A stretch of 64,000 nucleotides of DNA. Origin: Paragordius varius (taxonomy: Eukaryota > Nematomorpha). The notes under the pieces are model-generated. The model did no database searches, was not told the DNA's origin, and was given only the letters and a program-made list of their open reading frames with translations. A program made the translations under genes and the position numbers. The stretch is taken from NCBI GenBank assembly GCA_964247055.1, contig OZ176057.1, positions 4,464,001 through 4,528,000 on the forward strand, written 5' to 3'. Within the stretch, counting starts at the first letter, position 1; every line of letters starts with the position of its first letter. Positions 34,321 to 47,300 of the stretch are shown here, piece after piece.

Positions 34321-35028
34321 ATTCTTTTGTATTTATTTTTATTGTACCTACTAACCTTTCTACCATCCCATTACTCTTAGGATAGTAGGGGGTAACCTTA
34401 ATATGTTTCACCCCTAACGTACTTAAGGTTGACGTGAAGTACTCATTACTGAAATACGAAGCGTTATCGCTAACGATCTCTCTTGCAAAACCAAACCTTG
34501 CAAACGTTCCTTCTACTTTGTGGATTATATTCGCTGCGGTTACCTTTTTCAAAATAAATCCTTCTGCCCATTTCTAGGCACTATCAATTATCAACAACCA
34601 ACATAAACCGTCTACCAGTCCGGCTATATCAATATGCAAACGCTCCCACACAGCAACATTATGATCCCACTGATACGTGGAATTCCGAGTAACATTCGGC
34701 CTACTACGTTGGCACATTCGCATTGACTACTGGCTTTTACCAGGTCATTTTCTAATTCTGGCTAATAACACGTAAATCTGGCCATCATGGTCTCTACGTT
34801 GTTATGACCGCTGTGTAGGTATCTCACCACCTCTTTCTGGAGGGGCTTCGGAATTACAATCCGATCATTTAAACTTAATAAGCCATATTGATATGCCAAC
34901 TCGTCTTTACGGTTTACAAACTTTTCTAATTCTGGAGAACTCCAGTCATGGTTGTTTAACGTAATTACTTTTTGTAAAACTGGATCTAATGCGGTTTCTT
35001 TTCGAATTTCATCTCTGCTTAACCGCAC
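34319..35028 (-). pseudogene. Integrase, zinc-binding and core fragments
   Basis: The H-H-C-C-type segment (VVRYLHSGHNNVETM near 34820) is followed, after a stop region, by the core fragment with IVSDNASYFSNEYF near 34450 and YYPKSNGMVERLVG near 34385. The Asp in SDN and the Glu in MVERL are the expected second and third acidic residues. The segment between the two fragments is broken by stops near 34580-34760. Confidence 0.8.
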
Positions 35029-35519
35029 GTTATGGCAATCTCAGATATCTGGTAACCGCATAATCTTCATCATAGGCAACGATCTCGTCAATCGACCATC
35101 TCGATAAATAATCAGCTCTATTTTGAGCCCCTTTTTGATGACTTATTTCAAAGTCGTATTCATTTATCATATTAATCCACCAGTTTAGCATTGTGTATCT
35201 CTTTTAAATTTCGATCTCTATTTATTAACTTTACTAAAGGTAAATGGTCAGTTAATATTATAAATTTTCCACCGTATATGAAACTATGAAACTTTCATAA
35301 CGCAAATAATATTGCTTTTAATTCCTTCTCTATAGTGGAATAGTTCTTTTCAGCGTTGCTACACTTTTGTGAGGCATACGCTATCGTATCCTTTCACTAT
35401 TAACGTCATGACTCAAAATACAATGAATCCTAAATCTGACGCATCAGTTTCTATTATCAATTTCCTATTCGGATTATATGGTGTTAAAAACACTTTTTCG
35501 TTTAACAAATTCTTAGCTG

Positions 35520-36547
35520 CTAACCAGCTTTTCTCATGTTTCTCGGTCCAACACCATCTCGTATTTTACTAGTTAATTCATGTAAGGGACCGACTATCAT
35601 TTGTAATTTTGGTATAAAGCGTTCATCAAACGTCAAAAAACCTAAGAAACTCAGTAAAGACTTTTTATCTACCGGTCTTCTTAGTTCCGGAATTGCTTTG
35701 ATTTTGCTTTCACATGGGCTTATACCCTTTTTCGATATTTCAAACCGTAAATAGTTTACTGATTCTGCACCTATCATTATTTTATCTTGTCTTAATTTAA
35801 ATCCGGTCTTATCGAGACGACTTAATCGTTATTTAAATTGTTAATGTGCTCATTTTCCGTCATACCAGTCACTAGGACGTCATCTAAATATACGCAAGTT
35901 CCCGGACTTTCAGCCAGCGCTTGTTCCATCACTCTTTGGAAGATGATAGGTGCCGTGGCCAGTCCAAACGGCATGCGTTTGTATTTGAAAAAACCTTTAT
36001 GTGTTGATATTGTTAACAATTCTTGACACTCCTCTGCCACTGGCATTTGGAGGTAAGCATCTTTTAGATCACCTATTTTCGACACCAACTCATCAAACGT
36101 GGGGATTATATGAGAGTCTTCTTGCAACCACTTATTAATCGTTACCCGAAAATCACTACATATTCTTAATTCGCCATTCGGTTTAAGTACATTAACCGTA
36201 GGCGTGGCCCATGTCACAGGTGTAATGTTAGGATCAACCGGTTCTAAGATGCCCAACTCTTCTAGCGTCAGCTCTTTCTCCACCTTTTCTCTTAATGGAA
36301 AAGGCACCCTGCGACATGGCCATACTTTCGGGATTGCATTCGCTGCAATGTGAATTTTTACAGGGTCTTTATAACACCCTAACTTATTTTCAAATAGGTT
36401 TATAAAATTTTTACAAATCTCATTCAATTTAAGAGAATTAACTTTAACCTGTGGCATCTCAATCTGGAATTTCGCCATCCAGTCCAGTCCACAGATCAGC
36501 GGAGCCATCCCCATCGTTTTGCTTAGGACACATATGTCCCCGACCAT
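35520..36547 (-). pseudogene. Gypsy reverse transcriptase
   Basis: ELRICSDFRVTIN near 36175, MPFGLATAPIIFQR near 35965 and CVYLDDVLV near 35890 mark RT motifs. The thumb/connection segment follows at 35777-35520 in another frame. An AWATPTV-like substrate region lies near 36215. The YLDD catalytic box is intact. The frame changes near 35820 and a stop precedes the RT N terminus near 36560. Confidence 0.88.
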
Positions 36548-36678
36548 CTGTTTACCATTTACCTAGACCTTGACACTTGCTGTCCCCATCATTGGCACTG
36601 TAATGTTATTGTACGATTTGACTGGGGGTGTCGGACTCAGCTTGGGTTTACCGATTTGCTCCCACGTTGCAAAGTTTA

Positions 36679-37072
36679 TTAATCCGAACCAGTATCGTAG
36701 ATAAAGTCTTTTTTTAACCCGTTTATTACTAGTGTTATCAGTAAGGGAGTTAGTGCATTACGACCTACGTTGACTTCCTTCAATAATTGCCTATTGAAGT
36801 TTGGTCTTTGTCTCTTAGCCACACACATTCTCGCAAAATGGTTAAGCTTTCTGCATTTGTTGCAGGATCTTCTCCAGGCTGGACACTTGTTGGGTGGGTG
36901 TGTGAAACCGCAATGTTTGCATGTAATAGATGATTTTTTTATTGTTTGTCGGTATATTATGTTGTAACCGATTGATATTATTGCTGTTGCTAAGTCGACG
37001 ATAGCTATTATTGTTGTATTTTTGAGCTGTGACATTCATTGGTTCGTCTGCCATACTCGTTTTGGCCACCAC
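36679..37072 (-). pseudogene. Truncated gag (zinc knuckles) and protease start
   Basis: Two cysteine-rich knuckles are visible: CKHCGFTHPPNKC near 36925-36885 and CNKCRKLNHFARMC near 36870-36825. FIYDTGSD, the retropepsin active site, follows near 36702-36679. Only about 45 residues precede the first knuckle before the LTR begins. Capsid and matrix are therefore absent and no convincing primer-binding site remains. An internal deletion at the 5' LTR junction is inferred. Confidence 0.8.
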
Positions 37073-37395
37073 TGATAACTGGAAACGACAAAGTAAAGTC
37101 AATGGTATTATTGTATAACGTATTGTATAATGATCTATCTATCTATCTATTTATATATATATTTAAGATAATTAGGTCTAATATATTCACATATATCAAG
37201 GTGAGATGATTGCTTTTATAAAATTAACTCAAGGTATAATAATAATAGTGACACGTGGTGGTGAGGTTATAATAATAGTACACAGATAAGTTAATAGGTT
37301 AATATAATAATATATAACGAATGTTGTTTGTGCGGTTAATCTAATCGCGTAATAAAAGATACATTCAAATTATCCAGTCAATTACCACTCTAACA
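37073..37395 (-). repeat. 5' LTR of the Gypsy-type element
   Basis: 323 bp, TGATAACTGG to TCTAACA in plus orientation. It carries an expanded ctat repeat near 37134-37152 absent from the other LTR. Confidence 0.88.
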
Positions 37396-37400
37396 GCAGT
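37396..37400. repeat. Target-site duplication of the LTR element (right)
   Basis: gcagt, identical to 33400-33404. Confidence 0.8.
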
Positions 37401-37414
37401 GTAATTTAATTTTA

Positions 37415-38230
37415 AGTAAAATAACTTTAAAAACAGTAACAAAACAATATAGATTTGGCAGACATATGATTTAATTATTAAAAAATAAAATAAATAAAAC
37501 ATGTGAGCATGATCTTGATATTGGTGAAAATGGAAACGAACTACTATATATACCATTTACACTTCAAGAGTGTCCTTTAAAATTTTAAATTTATCCTTGA
37601 ACACTTTAAGTTGGTCCTTAAAATTTTTATATTTTAATTTAACCATAATTATTACATGTATTATTTTATTTTATTATTTTTTAACCTAATATTCTTTATT
37701 TATTATATATTTATTCATTTAAAATAATTTATATTATATTTTTCCTTTTTAACAATATTATTAAATGTTTTCAATGAAAAATAGTAATAATATCCCATGG
37801 AAACTTATATATTTTTTAATTAGGTTAAAATCGTGCTATACGATTTCTTAATGATTAAAAGTTGATATTGATCTAAAATTTATGTTAAGTAATAGAAAAT
37901 AGGTTACAAACGATAAAATAGATGAATCATTTACGATTTGATTGATAAAAGTTGCAAATAAAAAAAGTCAAGACCAACTTAGAGTGTTCAAGGACCAACT
38001 TAAAGTGTAAGGACACTCTTGAAGTGCAAACGGTATATACCAGTAAAAAGCAATTATAGGATTAATTGAAAAAATATCTGGAAAAAAAATGCATATAATT
38101 AAGTGGGTGTAAAACAATAAAGAATTGATTATTTGTGTTATTATGCTATAAAACATAAGTCCAGATTCAAGATAGATTGTATTTATCAGCTCTGTTAAGT
38201 AAAGCATATTCTTTTTAATTTTAATTGCAT
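37415..38230 (+). mobile_element. Penelope-like remnant (inverted partner), split by family A copy 3
   Basis: Segments 37425-37546 and 38039-38110 are continuous in the inverse of 42180-41990: 'gagcatgatcttgat', 'gcaattataggattaatt' and 'gcatataattaagtggg' occur in both. Copy 3 of family A interrupts this one. It shows no reading frame of its own. Confidence 0.6.
37547..38038. mobile_element. Foldback-like family A, copy 3
   Basis: It starts TATACCATTTACACTTCAAG and ends CTTGAAGTGCAAACGGTATA. The interior has the family A block 'gttttcaatgaaaaatag...aacttatatatttttt'. Subrepeats are reduced to one or two units per arm. Sequence continuity with the inverted Penelope-like copy shows exactly where it inserted. 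Confidence 0.82.
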
Positions 38231-39160
38231 ATACAGTGGCGCACCGAGGGGGGCCAGGGGGTGCATCATGCCCCGGGCTCCGTTATTTAGGGGCGCCTAA
38301 ATAATTATTTAATTAAATTTATATTATGCAAAAATAATAAACAACTTTCAAGTAAGATTTTTCAGCAATTAATAATCCCTATAATAATTTAAATAATATA
38401 TAAATGAGATCAAGGCAAACATTATGCAAAAACAACTTTCATGTAGATATTCTCTTCAACATGTGCAAATTTATTTTTCGCTTAAAAAACGTTTCTTTAT
38501 CACGCACATATTGTAACTCTTTTTAACTTTTCTCTCTGTTCATATAATTAATAATTTCTTTATTTTAATCATATTTTTTAAAACCCAATATTTAAAATCC
38601 CGAAGATCATTCAATCTTTTACAAGGTAGGTTTTAATTATTATTATAGCCTTGTTTTTTAATACTTTCATTTTTATCAGATATCCTAAACTCTGCTAAAA
38701 GAGGAAACCAAAAATCTAGGAAGAGAATAAAACAAATAAGATGCGAATGATGAATCTTATTTAACGAAAATATCTGACCGTAACATTGAAAAAAGTGTAT
38801 GCCACACAAACATAACGGTCCCCCCTAACAATAATAATTTTACACCTGAAACCCTAGTTGTTGATCCATAAATAGGGATAAGAGAACTACAAATATACCA
38901 TTAGTAATTCCAACCGCTATATATATTGAGTATGTCGCCTTTATAAAATATACTGACAATAATCTTCCCGTAATATTTAATCCACTTCGCACAATGATTA
39001 TTCGTGGATCTCAAAGATTTAAAAGTAAATGAAATCTCTTGAAACAAAAAATGATCGTTCAATTTTCCGAATCTTGGCTTTTTCGACGTGTCGGTAAAAA
39101 TGAAGCATTTGAAGTTGAGAGGTCTTTGATTTTATATACACCAAAGAAAATATCTGCGTA

Positions 39161-39490
39161 TTGTTTTTATTGTCTACTTTTTGTCGATCTAATTCTTTAC
39201 CATCATCTTTTATAACTAGGCATTGTTTTAATAAATGGAGTAAAAAAGATAAATTAACTCATCATGAAAATAGCCTCAATCATCGGAAAGGATTTTTTAC
39301 TTGGAAAGAGGCAGAAAGAAGATTGATAAATAAAACAGGATTTCATTCTGCTCTAGAATCTCACATACAATTGGAAAAGGATCGATGGCGAAATATTTTA
39401 CAACGAATATTGGCCTGCATAAAATTTCTAATCACCCAAATTCTCCCTTTTCGAGGGCATGTTGAAAGTTTAATGTATCTGGCTTCTTAA
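39161..39490 (+). pseudogene. hAT transposase N-terminal fragment (109 aa ORF)
   Basis: It contains FNKWSKKDKLTHHENSLNH, FFTWKEAERRL and LEKDRWRNILQRIL followed by LPFRGH, a typical arrangement for TTF-zinc-finger hAT transposases. Upstream 39040-39160 encodes SWLFRRVGKNEAFEV-like residues of the same domain with stops. The reading ends in-frame shortly after LPFRGH. Confidence 0.75.
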
Positions 39491-39829
39491 AATTTTGTAA
39501 TTCCCGACCCCATTTAAGATAGCGAGTTCTTAACAACCCCAACAATTCGAAGCTTAGAAAATTTGTTGATAATATTTATCAGGATTATTTCGGTTTTAAG
39601 AGATTGACAAAAATAAATCTACTTTTATAAATTTCTATAACATCTTATGATTCTTAGTAAATTTATACAAGATATTATAATGATCGGTGGTTCTTTTTCA
39701 AAGGAAAGAATGATATTATAAAAATTCCCCAGAAATGTACTTAACTAAACTCGTATGGCTTCTTATTTTTTTTTGAAAATTAGCTCCAAAACCACTCCAT
39801 TTTTGTATGGCGTCTTAGTTTTAAACCGT

Positions 39830-40390
39830 TGGACCCCTACCCATAGACCTATATGGAAAAAGCGCTGAGTTAAATTCTTTGCCTTTATAGGGCAAATATT
39901 TGGAATCATTTTTGATACTATTGTCTCATGGGTTTTAAAAAAAATAGCTCAACACTGAATTATCGTTATATGATGGCGTATATTTAGGGCATAAAGGCCC
40001 CAAATTAACGGCTAATAAAAAAACGCCTGATTTTTTTTAACTAGTTACGGATAATATTTCAAGCTTTTTATGAGCTCAAATGGCTTCATAATTCTGTAAA
40101 TTATCTCCAAAACAAAGGAATATCAATATAGTGACGCAGTTTTTAGTCGGTAGCTCCGGCCGGTATAAAAAAGCGCTGGTTAAAATTTTTGCCCTCATAT
40201 TGGGATTATCTGGAATTATCATGGAATCCATTGTTCCTATTAGACTCATAGTTTTTCTGCAATTTGGCTCAAAAGGCATGCTGTATCGAGATGGTGACGC
40301 AGTTTTACGCGGGTAGCCTCTAACCATGGACGAAACAAAAAACGCTCGATTAAATTTTTTGCCTTAATTCGGGTGATACCTGGAATAAAA
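39830..40390. repeat. Imperfect tandem repeat inside the hAT element
   Basis: A block of the form 'gcgctg(a)gttaaattctttgcc...tttggaat' occurs at about 39863, 40171 and 40343, and 'atggtgacgcagttt' occurs near 40128 and 40291. Spacing is irregular (about 308 and 172 bp). It separates the two transposase remnants. Two overlapping short ORFs here are repeat translation. Confidence 0.6.
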
Positions 40391-41410
40391 GAATCCATTT
40401 TGAGTTTTTTTCGGTTATTAAACATAGATGCAATGATTGAAAATCTAAATATGAATAATATTCACTTATCTTGTTATAGATCTCAATGCTATGATAGTGT
40501 AGATGTAATGTAGGGTGACATTTTAGGCTTTCTAAGAACTCTGGATGAGTCATGGCAAAACAGGATGTTATTGTTGTGACTTGTTTCGGATTTTTCACGT
40601 TCAACTATTAGATGGGACCTATTAAAAATAAAATAAAAAAACTGTTAGGCATGATCGTCTGAAACCCGATGTAGTGCTAAAATTCAAGCAGTTAATGCCA
40701 TTATTGAGGGAATAGATGATTTGATAAAGCTTTTAGACGATTTAAAAATACTTCAAATACTAGTGAAAAAAGAGTGAGGCATCCGTTTTTTTACTGGCAT
40801 TACTTAGAAGAGTTGATAGGGTCCAACATAGATTGCAGGATCCTAAAATTAATTTTAATGAAGCATTTAAGGACCTTGAATCCTTTATATTGAATTATCA
40901 GATATTCGGAATCAACTTTGCGATGAAGGCCATAAAAAAGCTAAAATTTTATGTGAAAACTAGGATGTTTCTATATCTATATCAACCCGTGTTATAAAGC
41001 CAAAAAATTCCCTGGAGAATCAGATGAAATGATTCTTTCTGCAGAAAGTGAAATTCGGGTTATGGAACACGTAATTTATATATATTTTTTAAATCATTTT
41101 TGTACGCCATTATCATAAGATCAATTCAATCTATGCAACAAATCAATGTGTATTATTTTTATATATATAACTTCCATATTATAGAATTGATTTGAATATT
41201 TACATGTATGTATTTGAGTGAATAAATGTAGTTTATAATATTTAATAGATTTATAATTTATATGACTCTGCTGTCTTATCTGTGGTGTTTAGGTTGAAAC
41301 GTATGTATTTTTTTTTACTAAATTGTTTTATGGCTTTCAAAAAGAGGAAGGGGAGGAAGCGCTATAAGAGTTTTATGCCCCGGGCGCTACAAATGATCGG
41401 TACGCCACTG

Positions 41411-42180
41411 CTCTATTATTAATTTTTTAAAGGGGTGGTTGATAATGTGTAACATTTCGGTTTTAAATAGTTGGTGACCTGCGTTGCAGCCTAGTTCTGC
41501 TAGGCCAGAATTAGGTTTGTTGTGCTTGATATACTGCTGTTGTTTTTTAATATAATATTGATGTATCTGCTTGTCTCGCCTACGTAAACTTCATACCAAA
41601 AGCAAGTAGCCCTATATATCCCGGATAATTTTTTTCGAGGAATAGGATCTTTAATTTTGTAAAATTTATTTGTTTTTTAAAAGGAGTGTATACTGACCGA
41701 ATATTAAATTTATTTTTGCAATTTTGGGGTAATATTTTGAATGTAAAGTAAAATGACTGTCGCCCTAAATGTATTATCATTTTTTCTGTTATTTTATATT
41801 TATCTTAAAGATCTTTTTACCATTAAGTTCAAATGAATTTTTAAGTGTATTGATTTTTGGCTTGAGTGAGGTTAAAATATATTGTAAGCTCGTTTTATTA
41901 ATGTGTTAATTACTGAATGTTTTTGGGGTGGATAGTGATATGAGTTTGCGTTTAGGTAGAGATTGGTAGGTGTGGGTTTTCTGATCCACTTAATTATATG
42001 CACTAGTTTTTTCCAGAATTTTTATTTAATTAATCCTATAATTACTTTTTACTGATGTATATAGTAATTGATTTCATTTTCACCACTGAGATCAAGATCA
42101 TGCTAACATGATTGAAATAAAAGTTCTAATAATAAATATTTCATTTGTTAATAATTAAAAATTCCTACGTCTACCAAATT
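41411..42180 (-). pseudogene. Penelope-like element 3' part (RT end and GIY-YIG endonuclease)
   Basis: On the minus strand, 41980-41800 reads as a decayed RT C terminus (RKPTPTNLYLNA, then SVINTLI in a neighbouring frame). It is followed by VYTPFKKQINFTKLK near 41700-41655 and then GIYRATCFWYEVYVGETSR across 41610-41550. GIYR...YVGETSR is the GIY-YIG nuclease signature, which with the upstream region defines Penelope-like elements. Several stops and frameshifts are present. An inverted relative lies at 37415-38230 beyond the hAT element. Confidence 0.7.
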
Positions 42181-42239
42181 CATATTGTTTAATTATTAAT
42201 GGAATTACTAAATTTGAACATTTTTAAAACAGTAGTACA

Positions 42240-44294
42240 TTTAAAAAACTGACCTCTGGTATACAAAACTACCCAAATATGTCAGCTAGGACAAAAAAGT
42301 GAAAAGTTCATAAAGTGTTAACCATTCCCGATTTTAGACATGTCCAATATAGAATTTCGGAGCGCATACATATTTAAGTTTCATGCGTTTATTTTACCAA
42401 TTAATTTTGGCAATGGACAAATTTTGCCATTTATGGAGCAGTTACCATAAAAGTAGAACCAAAAGGCACCATGAGAATCTACTACTATCAAAATAAAAAT
42501 ATTTCATTAAGATATTTTTAGCGCACACTGTATTTGTAAATGATCCCAATTAATAAATAAATGCAAATGTTTGAAATGGTTATGAATATTTATTTAGGTG
42601 AACCATGCGATTAAAAGGCTACAGAATGCATATTATATCCAAATTTACTTTAGAAGATGTATAAATTCAAATTTTACAAATACCCATAAATAATGTTAAA
42701 ATAAATTTTACAGCAAATTTTATGGTATTTTAAGCCAAGTGGAAACAGTAAAAAAAGCGTTAATTGTAAACACTTTTTTATTTAATATGATGTTGCTGAA
42801 GCTTTTAGTTTACTTAGAATTTCGCTTAGAAGAATTGTAAATAGAATATCAAAATATTAAGATATCGGTCTAATTTCCAATTATACTTTAAATTTAGGTT
42901 AAAAATTGGTCAAGGTAAAATTAAATGATCATATCGCCGCTTATTTTACTTTTGGTTTTTAAATTACTAAGAATAAAAATAATATATATTATGGTTTTAA
43001 AATCTAAATAATCAACTCTATTAGGCTTTCAAATTATCTTTTCAAATTTTTTAATAAATTTGAAACTAGCTGTTGCATCCATTGAAATATCGCCATTTCA
43101 AAGGCACGAAGATAAACTATATAAAATATATGTTTCAATTAAACCCAGAAATCAGTTAATAACAAAACAACTTTCAAAACACTATACATTTACATGGACA
43201 AAGCTACCCCAAATCGTCTAATTTTAACACTTCATGACGTTTTTAATTTTATCTGCGATAACATATTGAGGTGGTTTAATATCTCATATCTTAAAACTTT
43301 TAAAAAGTTATGTTATATTTATAATTAAAAATTATCATCGTGTATAGATAAAAACGCTTATGATTTTTAAGGTTTTTGACTTTTAGAATCTAAATGTGAA
43401 ACCGGGACAACTGTACATTTGTATATATCAATATCAAGTTTTTGCTAGTAAAAGGCAAATGAAAGCTTACTAAAATTAATTTACATTATTTCATAATATA
43501 CATTTATTAGCCTATTGTATTAGCTATTAAAAATAAAAAAATGGCGGCGAAAAATCTTGAGATCGGATTTTCAATTTCACATTATTTAAAAATTTTTTTG
43601 GTATTATGCGTTAAAAACATAAATAAAGCATATTTTTGAATTCTGGCTAAGATTTTAAATACGGTAAATTGTCGAATAAGTCGCTCTGGGATATAAAACT
43701 TACCCCAAAGGATGAATTAATGCAGTTTAATATAAATATTGATAAATTTTTAGCTTTTGCTACAAATTTAATTTAAAATATAAGGTTATAATTTGTGTTT
43801 AATGATATGGAGATCCCAAATATATTTGTATTGGAAAAAAACTCAAAGGCCCCATAAATAAGAATTGTAATGAATTTATTTATATTTATCTAGATTCACC
43901 CAATTTACACTGTATATATAACGTATCCATGTTAATAAAAAATAATATTCAGGATATTATGATATTAAAATTACAAAAAAATACTTCCATGGTTTATATA
44001 AATCTGTTCAAATCGATATTAAAAACATCCTGATAATATCTGAAATATATCATCCATAATGACCTTAGTTTTGAGGCTTATAACAATTTTGGTAACTGGT
44101 CCATAAAATGACAAAATTTTCCAACATTTATTGATAATTTTTTGGTTAAATGCTCAATAAAAAATATTAATAATATAACTATATTAAAAAAAAGTATTTT
44201 ATAGAATTTAATTTTTAATGTGGCCTCCGAAAGTCTAAAGTTTTTGGGCATGTATAAAATGGGTAAATATATTGAAGACAATTACGATATTGCG

Positions 44295-44330
<36 letters not shown>

Positions 44331-47300
44331 TTTTGACATCAAAAAATATTTATTTCAAAGAAATGAAATTTTTGTTTAAATTTTACTTATGGCAAATTTT
44401 AGTGAAGCGAAATTTAATTATTTTTAAGGATGGTGGACGAAAAAAGTATTTTAAAACCTTTTTATTTTGATATTTCTTAACAATTCTATTACCTTGGATT
44501 TTTTTAATAACTGTAATTTGTCAAGAAGCAAGTCGTTATATGAAAACTTCTCTATGAAAAAAAAGTATTTAGAAAATCTTCAAGTTGATCTTTTTACTAT
44601 GCTTATAAGCTAAAACAATTCGCCAAAACTCTGCTATATTAGTTAACACTTCCTGACATTTTCATTTTTGTACGCGGTGAAATTATGGAGTTTTTGACCC
44701 AGGAGATTAAAAATCAAACTTTGGTTAAAAGGTTCTATGAAATTTCTTATCCAACCCTTTTCTCCTGTATTAGATAGAACAACCTTAGTTTTATAATTTT
44801 TTAACTTTTTTACCAATTTTAGACAACACGATTTTAAAATAAAAATATATCAAAAATTTCGTAAATGCAACTTAAGAGCTTTACAAAGTAATTTTTTAAA
44901 TTCGCAACCATATATACAACTATTTGGTTTTGTAATCACACAATCTAAATCAAAATAAAAAATTGAAGCTAGAAAGTTTGAGATGAGGATTTTAAAACAA
45001 TTTTTTTAAAATATTGGACATGCGCTTTAAAGCTAATGAAAGCATAATATTTAATTTGGCACTAAGCTAAAAATATTTTAATCTATTTATATAATGGATT
45101 TGGGGTATAAAACTTCCCCAAAAAGTCATAAAATGTTAAAATAAATAAATGTTTAAAAAAAATTTTTAAGTGCCAAAAGTTAGCTTATATATAAAGTTTT
45201 ATCAAGCAACGGCATGTAATGATTAGTTCAAGAAAAATTGCCCATTTTGGACAAGTTAAAAATTGGAAATAAATATTTTGTTTAGCTTTTAACACTACGA
45301 TTAATTGGGGTATCTAAATATCCCAGAAAAAATATAAGATGAACTTAAAAATTATTGAAGGAAACGGTCCCGGTTTTAACTCATGGTTTCCAAATAAAAA
45401 TCATATAAATAAGCCGAAACTGAGTATATAGGTTTGGAAAAAAAGTTCTATGAAAAATTACTTTGCCGCTATTTTTCAACATTTTTCAAAATAGCGTGTT
45501 TTTTAAATTAAAAATTTACATTTAAAATACATTAGATAGACACTTTTCGTTTTATGATTTATAAATTTATGCACAGATGTCATGTAGACAAGGGCTTTTC
45601 TTAAAATAAGTAATTTCAAGCATTTTTGAATGAATTTTTTTATATTTCGTTGTATATGTAAACAGACCGTATCTAAAAATACCAATTTGAATCGAAGGGC
45701 TGAAATAATTGTGTTTTATCCAAATTTAAGACAAATCGAAAGCACATGATATCCTTATACACTTATGTATATAAAAATACATATATCACCAGGATACTAA
45801 TTTATAGACATTGTGTAACCTAGTTAGTCGTAATTAACATTTCGATTCAATTGGGGTATCTAAATAACCCAGACAATATTAAAATTCATATTTTTAAAAA
45901 ACTACTGAAAGAAACGGTCCTAATTTAAATTTATGCTTCTATCCTAATACAAATTATACATATATAAACCAAAATATCTAAATAAAATTAGTTTTAAAAA
46001 AGAAGTTTCGTTTCAAATTACTTTAGACGCCATTTTTATTTTACAACCTTTTTGTAAAATATCGTTTTTATTTGATTCTAGGGCTAAAATTAAGTTTACT
46101 TTTTTATTAAAACAACATTTAATATTAATATAAACAGAAAAAGTGGTATATTTTGTATTAATTATATATATTAAACTTATAAAAATATGTCATAATGGCT
46201 TAATTTTTAGCTTTGTGTTTTACCTCTGAAGTATTATCAAGTAATTTTGAATTAATTTTTTAGTATATTTCGGTTGTTTAGTGTTATATAATGTAAACCT
46301 TTGACATGGTTTCAATTTATTCATTATTTTTTGAAATATTTTTGAACAAACCTGGGGTGTCTAATTATCCCAATTTGAATCGAAGGATTGAAATGAACGT
46401 GTTGTATCCAAGTGTTAATAGCAATTTGTTGGTATTGCCAATTTTTAGAATCCATTTTATAATTATATAACATATGTGCCACTTTTCTGATTTGATATGT
46501 ATGATGCATGATTTTATGACGCTATGATATTCAAAAGGCAGGTATTGTAAATTAAAACTTTATAATTTTTAATGGCAAACTATTTAAATTATGAATTTAA
46601 GCCAAACTAATAAATACTTGACACAATTGCTTTTATTTGCAAATTCTTCTATCAAACTGTTTTTATACTAAAATATCTCAATCGGGATATAACATGCAAA
46701 ACCTCGAACGTCAAATTTGGTAATCATATGCAAATTTTAGCTTATAAAGATATTTTTTATGGATTTTTACTTTGAGGCAAAATTAATTAAAAATTTCAAC
46801 ACGTGATAAAATGCTTTTTTTATTTAATGTGCTTCGAAAGTTTTTAATCCCTGTAAATAAAGGAAAACGGCGTGAAATTTTATTACATCGTGCTCAAATC
46901 GGGTAATAAGTATTCTCTTGAAAATTATTTTGAAAATTGTATCTGGATTATCATGGTGCGCTTAGTTTTGGAACTTACCGGTGTTATAAATATTTAATTT
47001 TTGTGGTAATTGTTTCATATGAAAACCCCAATTTTGCACATTATGCTAAAAAATATTTAGTGAAAAATAAGTGCTTTATTTTAAAAACTAATAATATAAA
47101 CCAAATTAATGCTTTTAAATGATTTTTAACACGTCTTTGGGGTAGTTTTATATCCCGGAGCTCAATTAGTAAATAATTTACTGTTTTGAAAGTTATCTTA
47201 GTTAAAATTTAATTGTGTAATATTGTTCTCATGTATTAGATAAAAAGCTTAATTTTTTTTACAGTTTTGTAACTTCTGTAGAGACTAAAGTTTCAAAACA

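Larger units (their letters stand above)
33405..37395 (-). mobile_element. Gypsy-type LTR retrotransposon, 3.99 kb, minus strand
   Basis: Two LTRs (33405-33715 and 37073-37395) are flanked by the 5-bp duplication gcagt. Between them, on the minus strand, are a nucleocapsid zinc-knuckle region, a DTGS aspartic protease site, reverse transcriptase with YLDD, an RNase H region, an integrase with H-H-C-C and core parts, and a basic C-terminal tail. This domain order is that of Gypsy/Ty3 elements. A purine-rich tract lies next to the 3' LTR. Stops and frame changes break pol in several places. Most of gag is missing, so the element is about 1-1.5 kb short. No envelope gene is present. Confidence 0.92.
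38234..41410 (+). mobile_element. Decayed hAT element with transposase remnant
   Basis: Termini CAGTGGCGCACCGA and ATCGGTACGCCACTG are inverted repeats. Nearby subterminal 'atgccccgggc' motifs occur at both ends (38267 and 41378). Coding remnants on the plus strand resemble TTF/BED-type hAT transposases of the ZMYM1-like group. The first is the segment at 39161-39490. The second is near 40640-41040 (AIIEGIDDLIKLL, and DPKINFNEAFKDLESF). The C-terminal dimerisation region is not visible. Flanking 8-mers (tgcatata and ctctatta) do not match, so the target duplication has decayed or was lost. Imperfect tandem repeats fill 39830-40390. Confidence 0.8.

Noticed and set aside
34018..34380. 120-aa plus-strand ORF
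   Set aside because: It is antisense to the integrase and pol tail of the LTR element.
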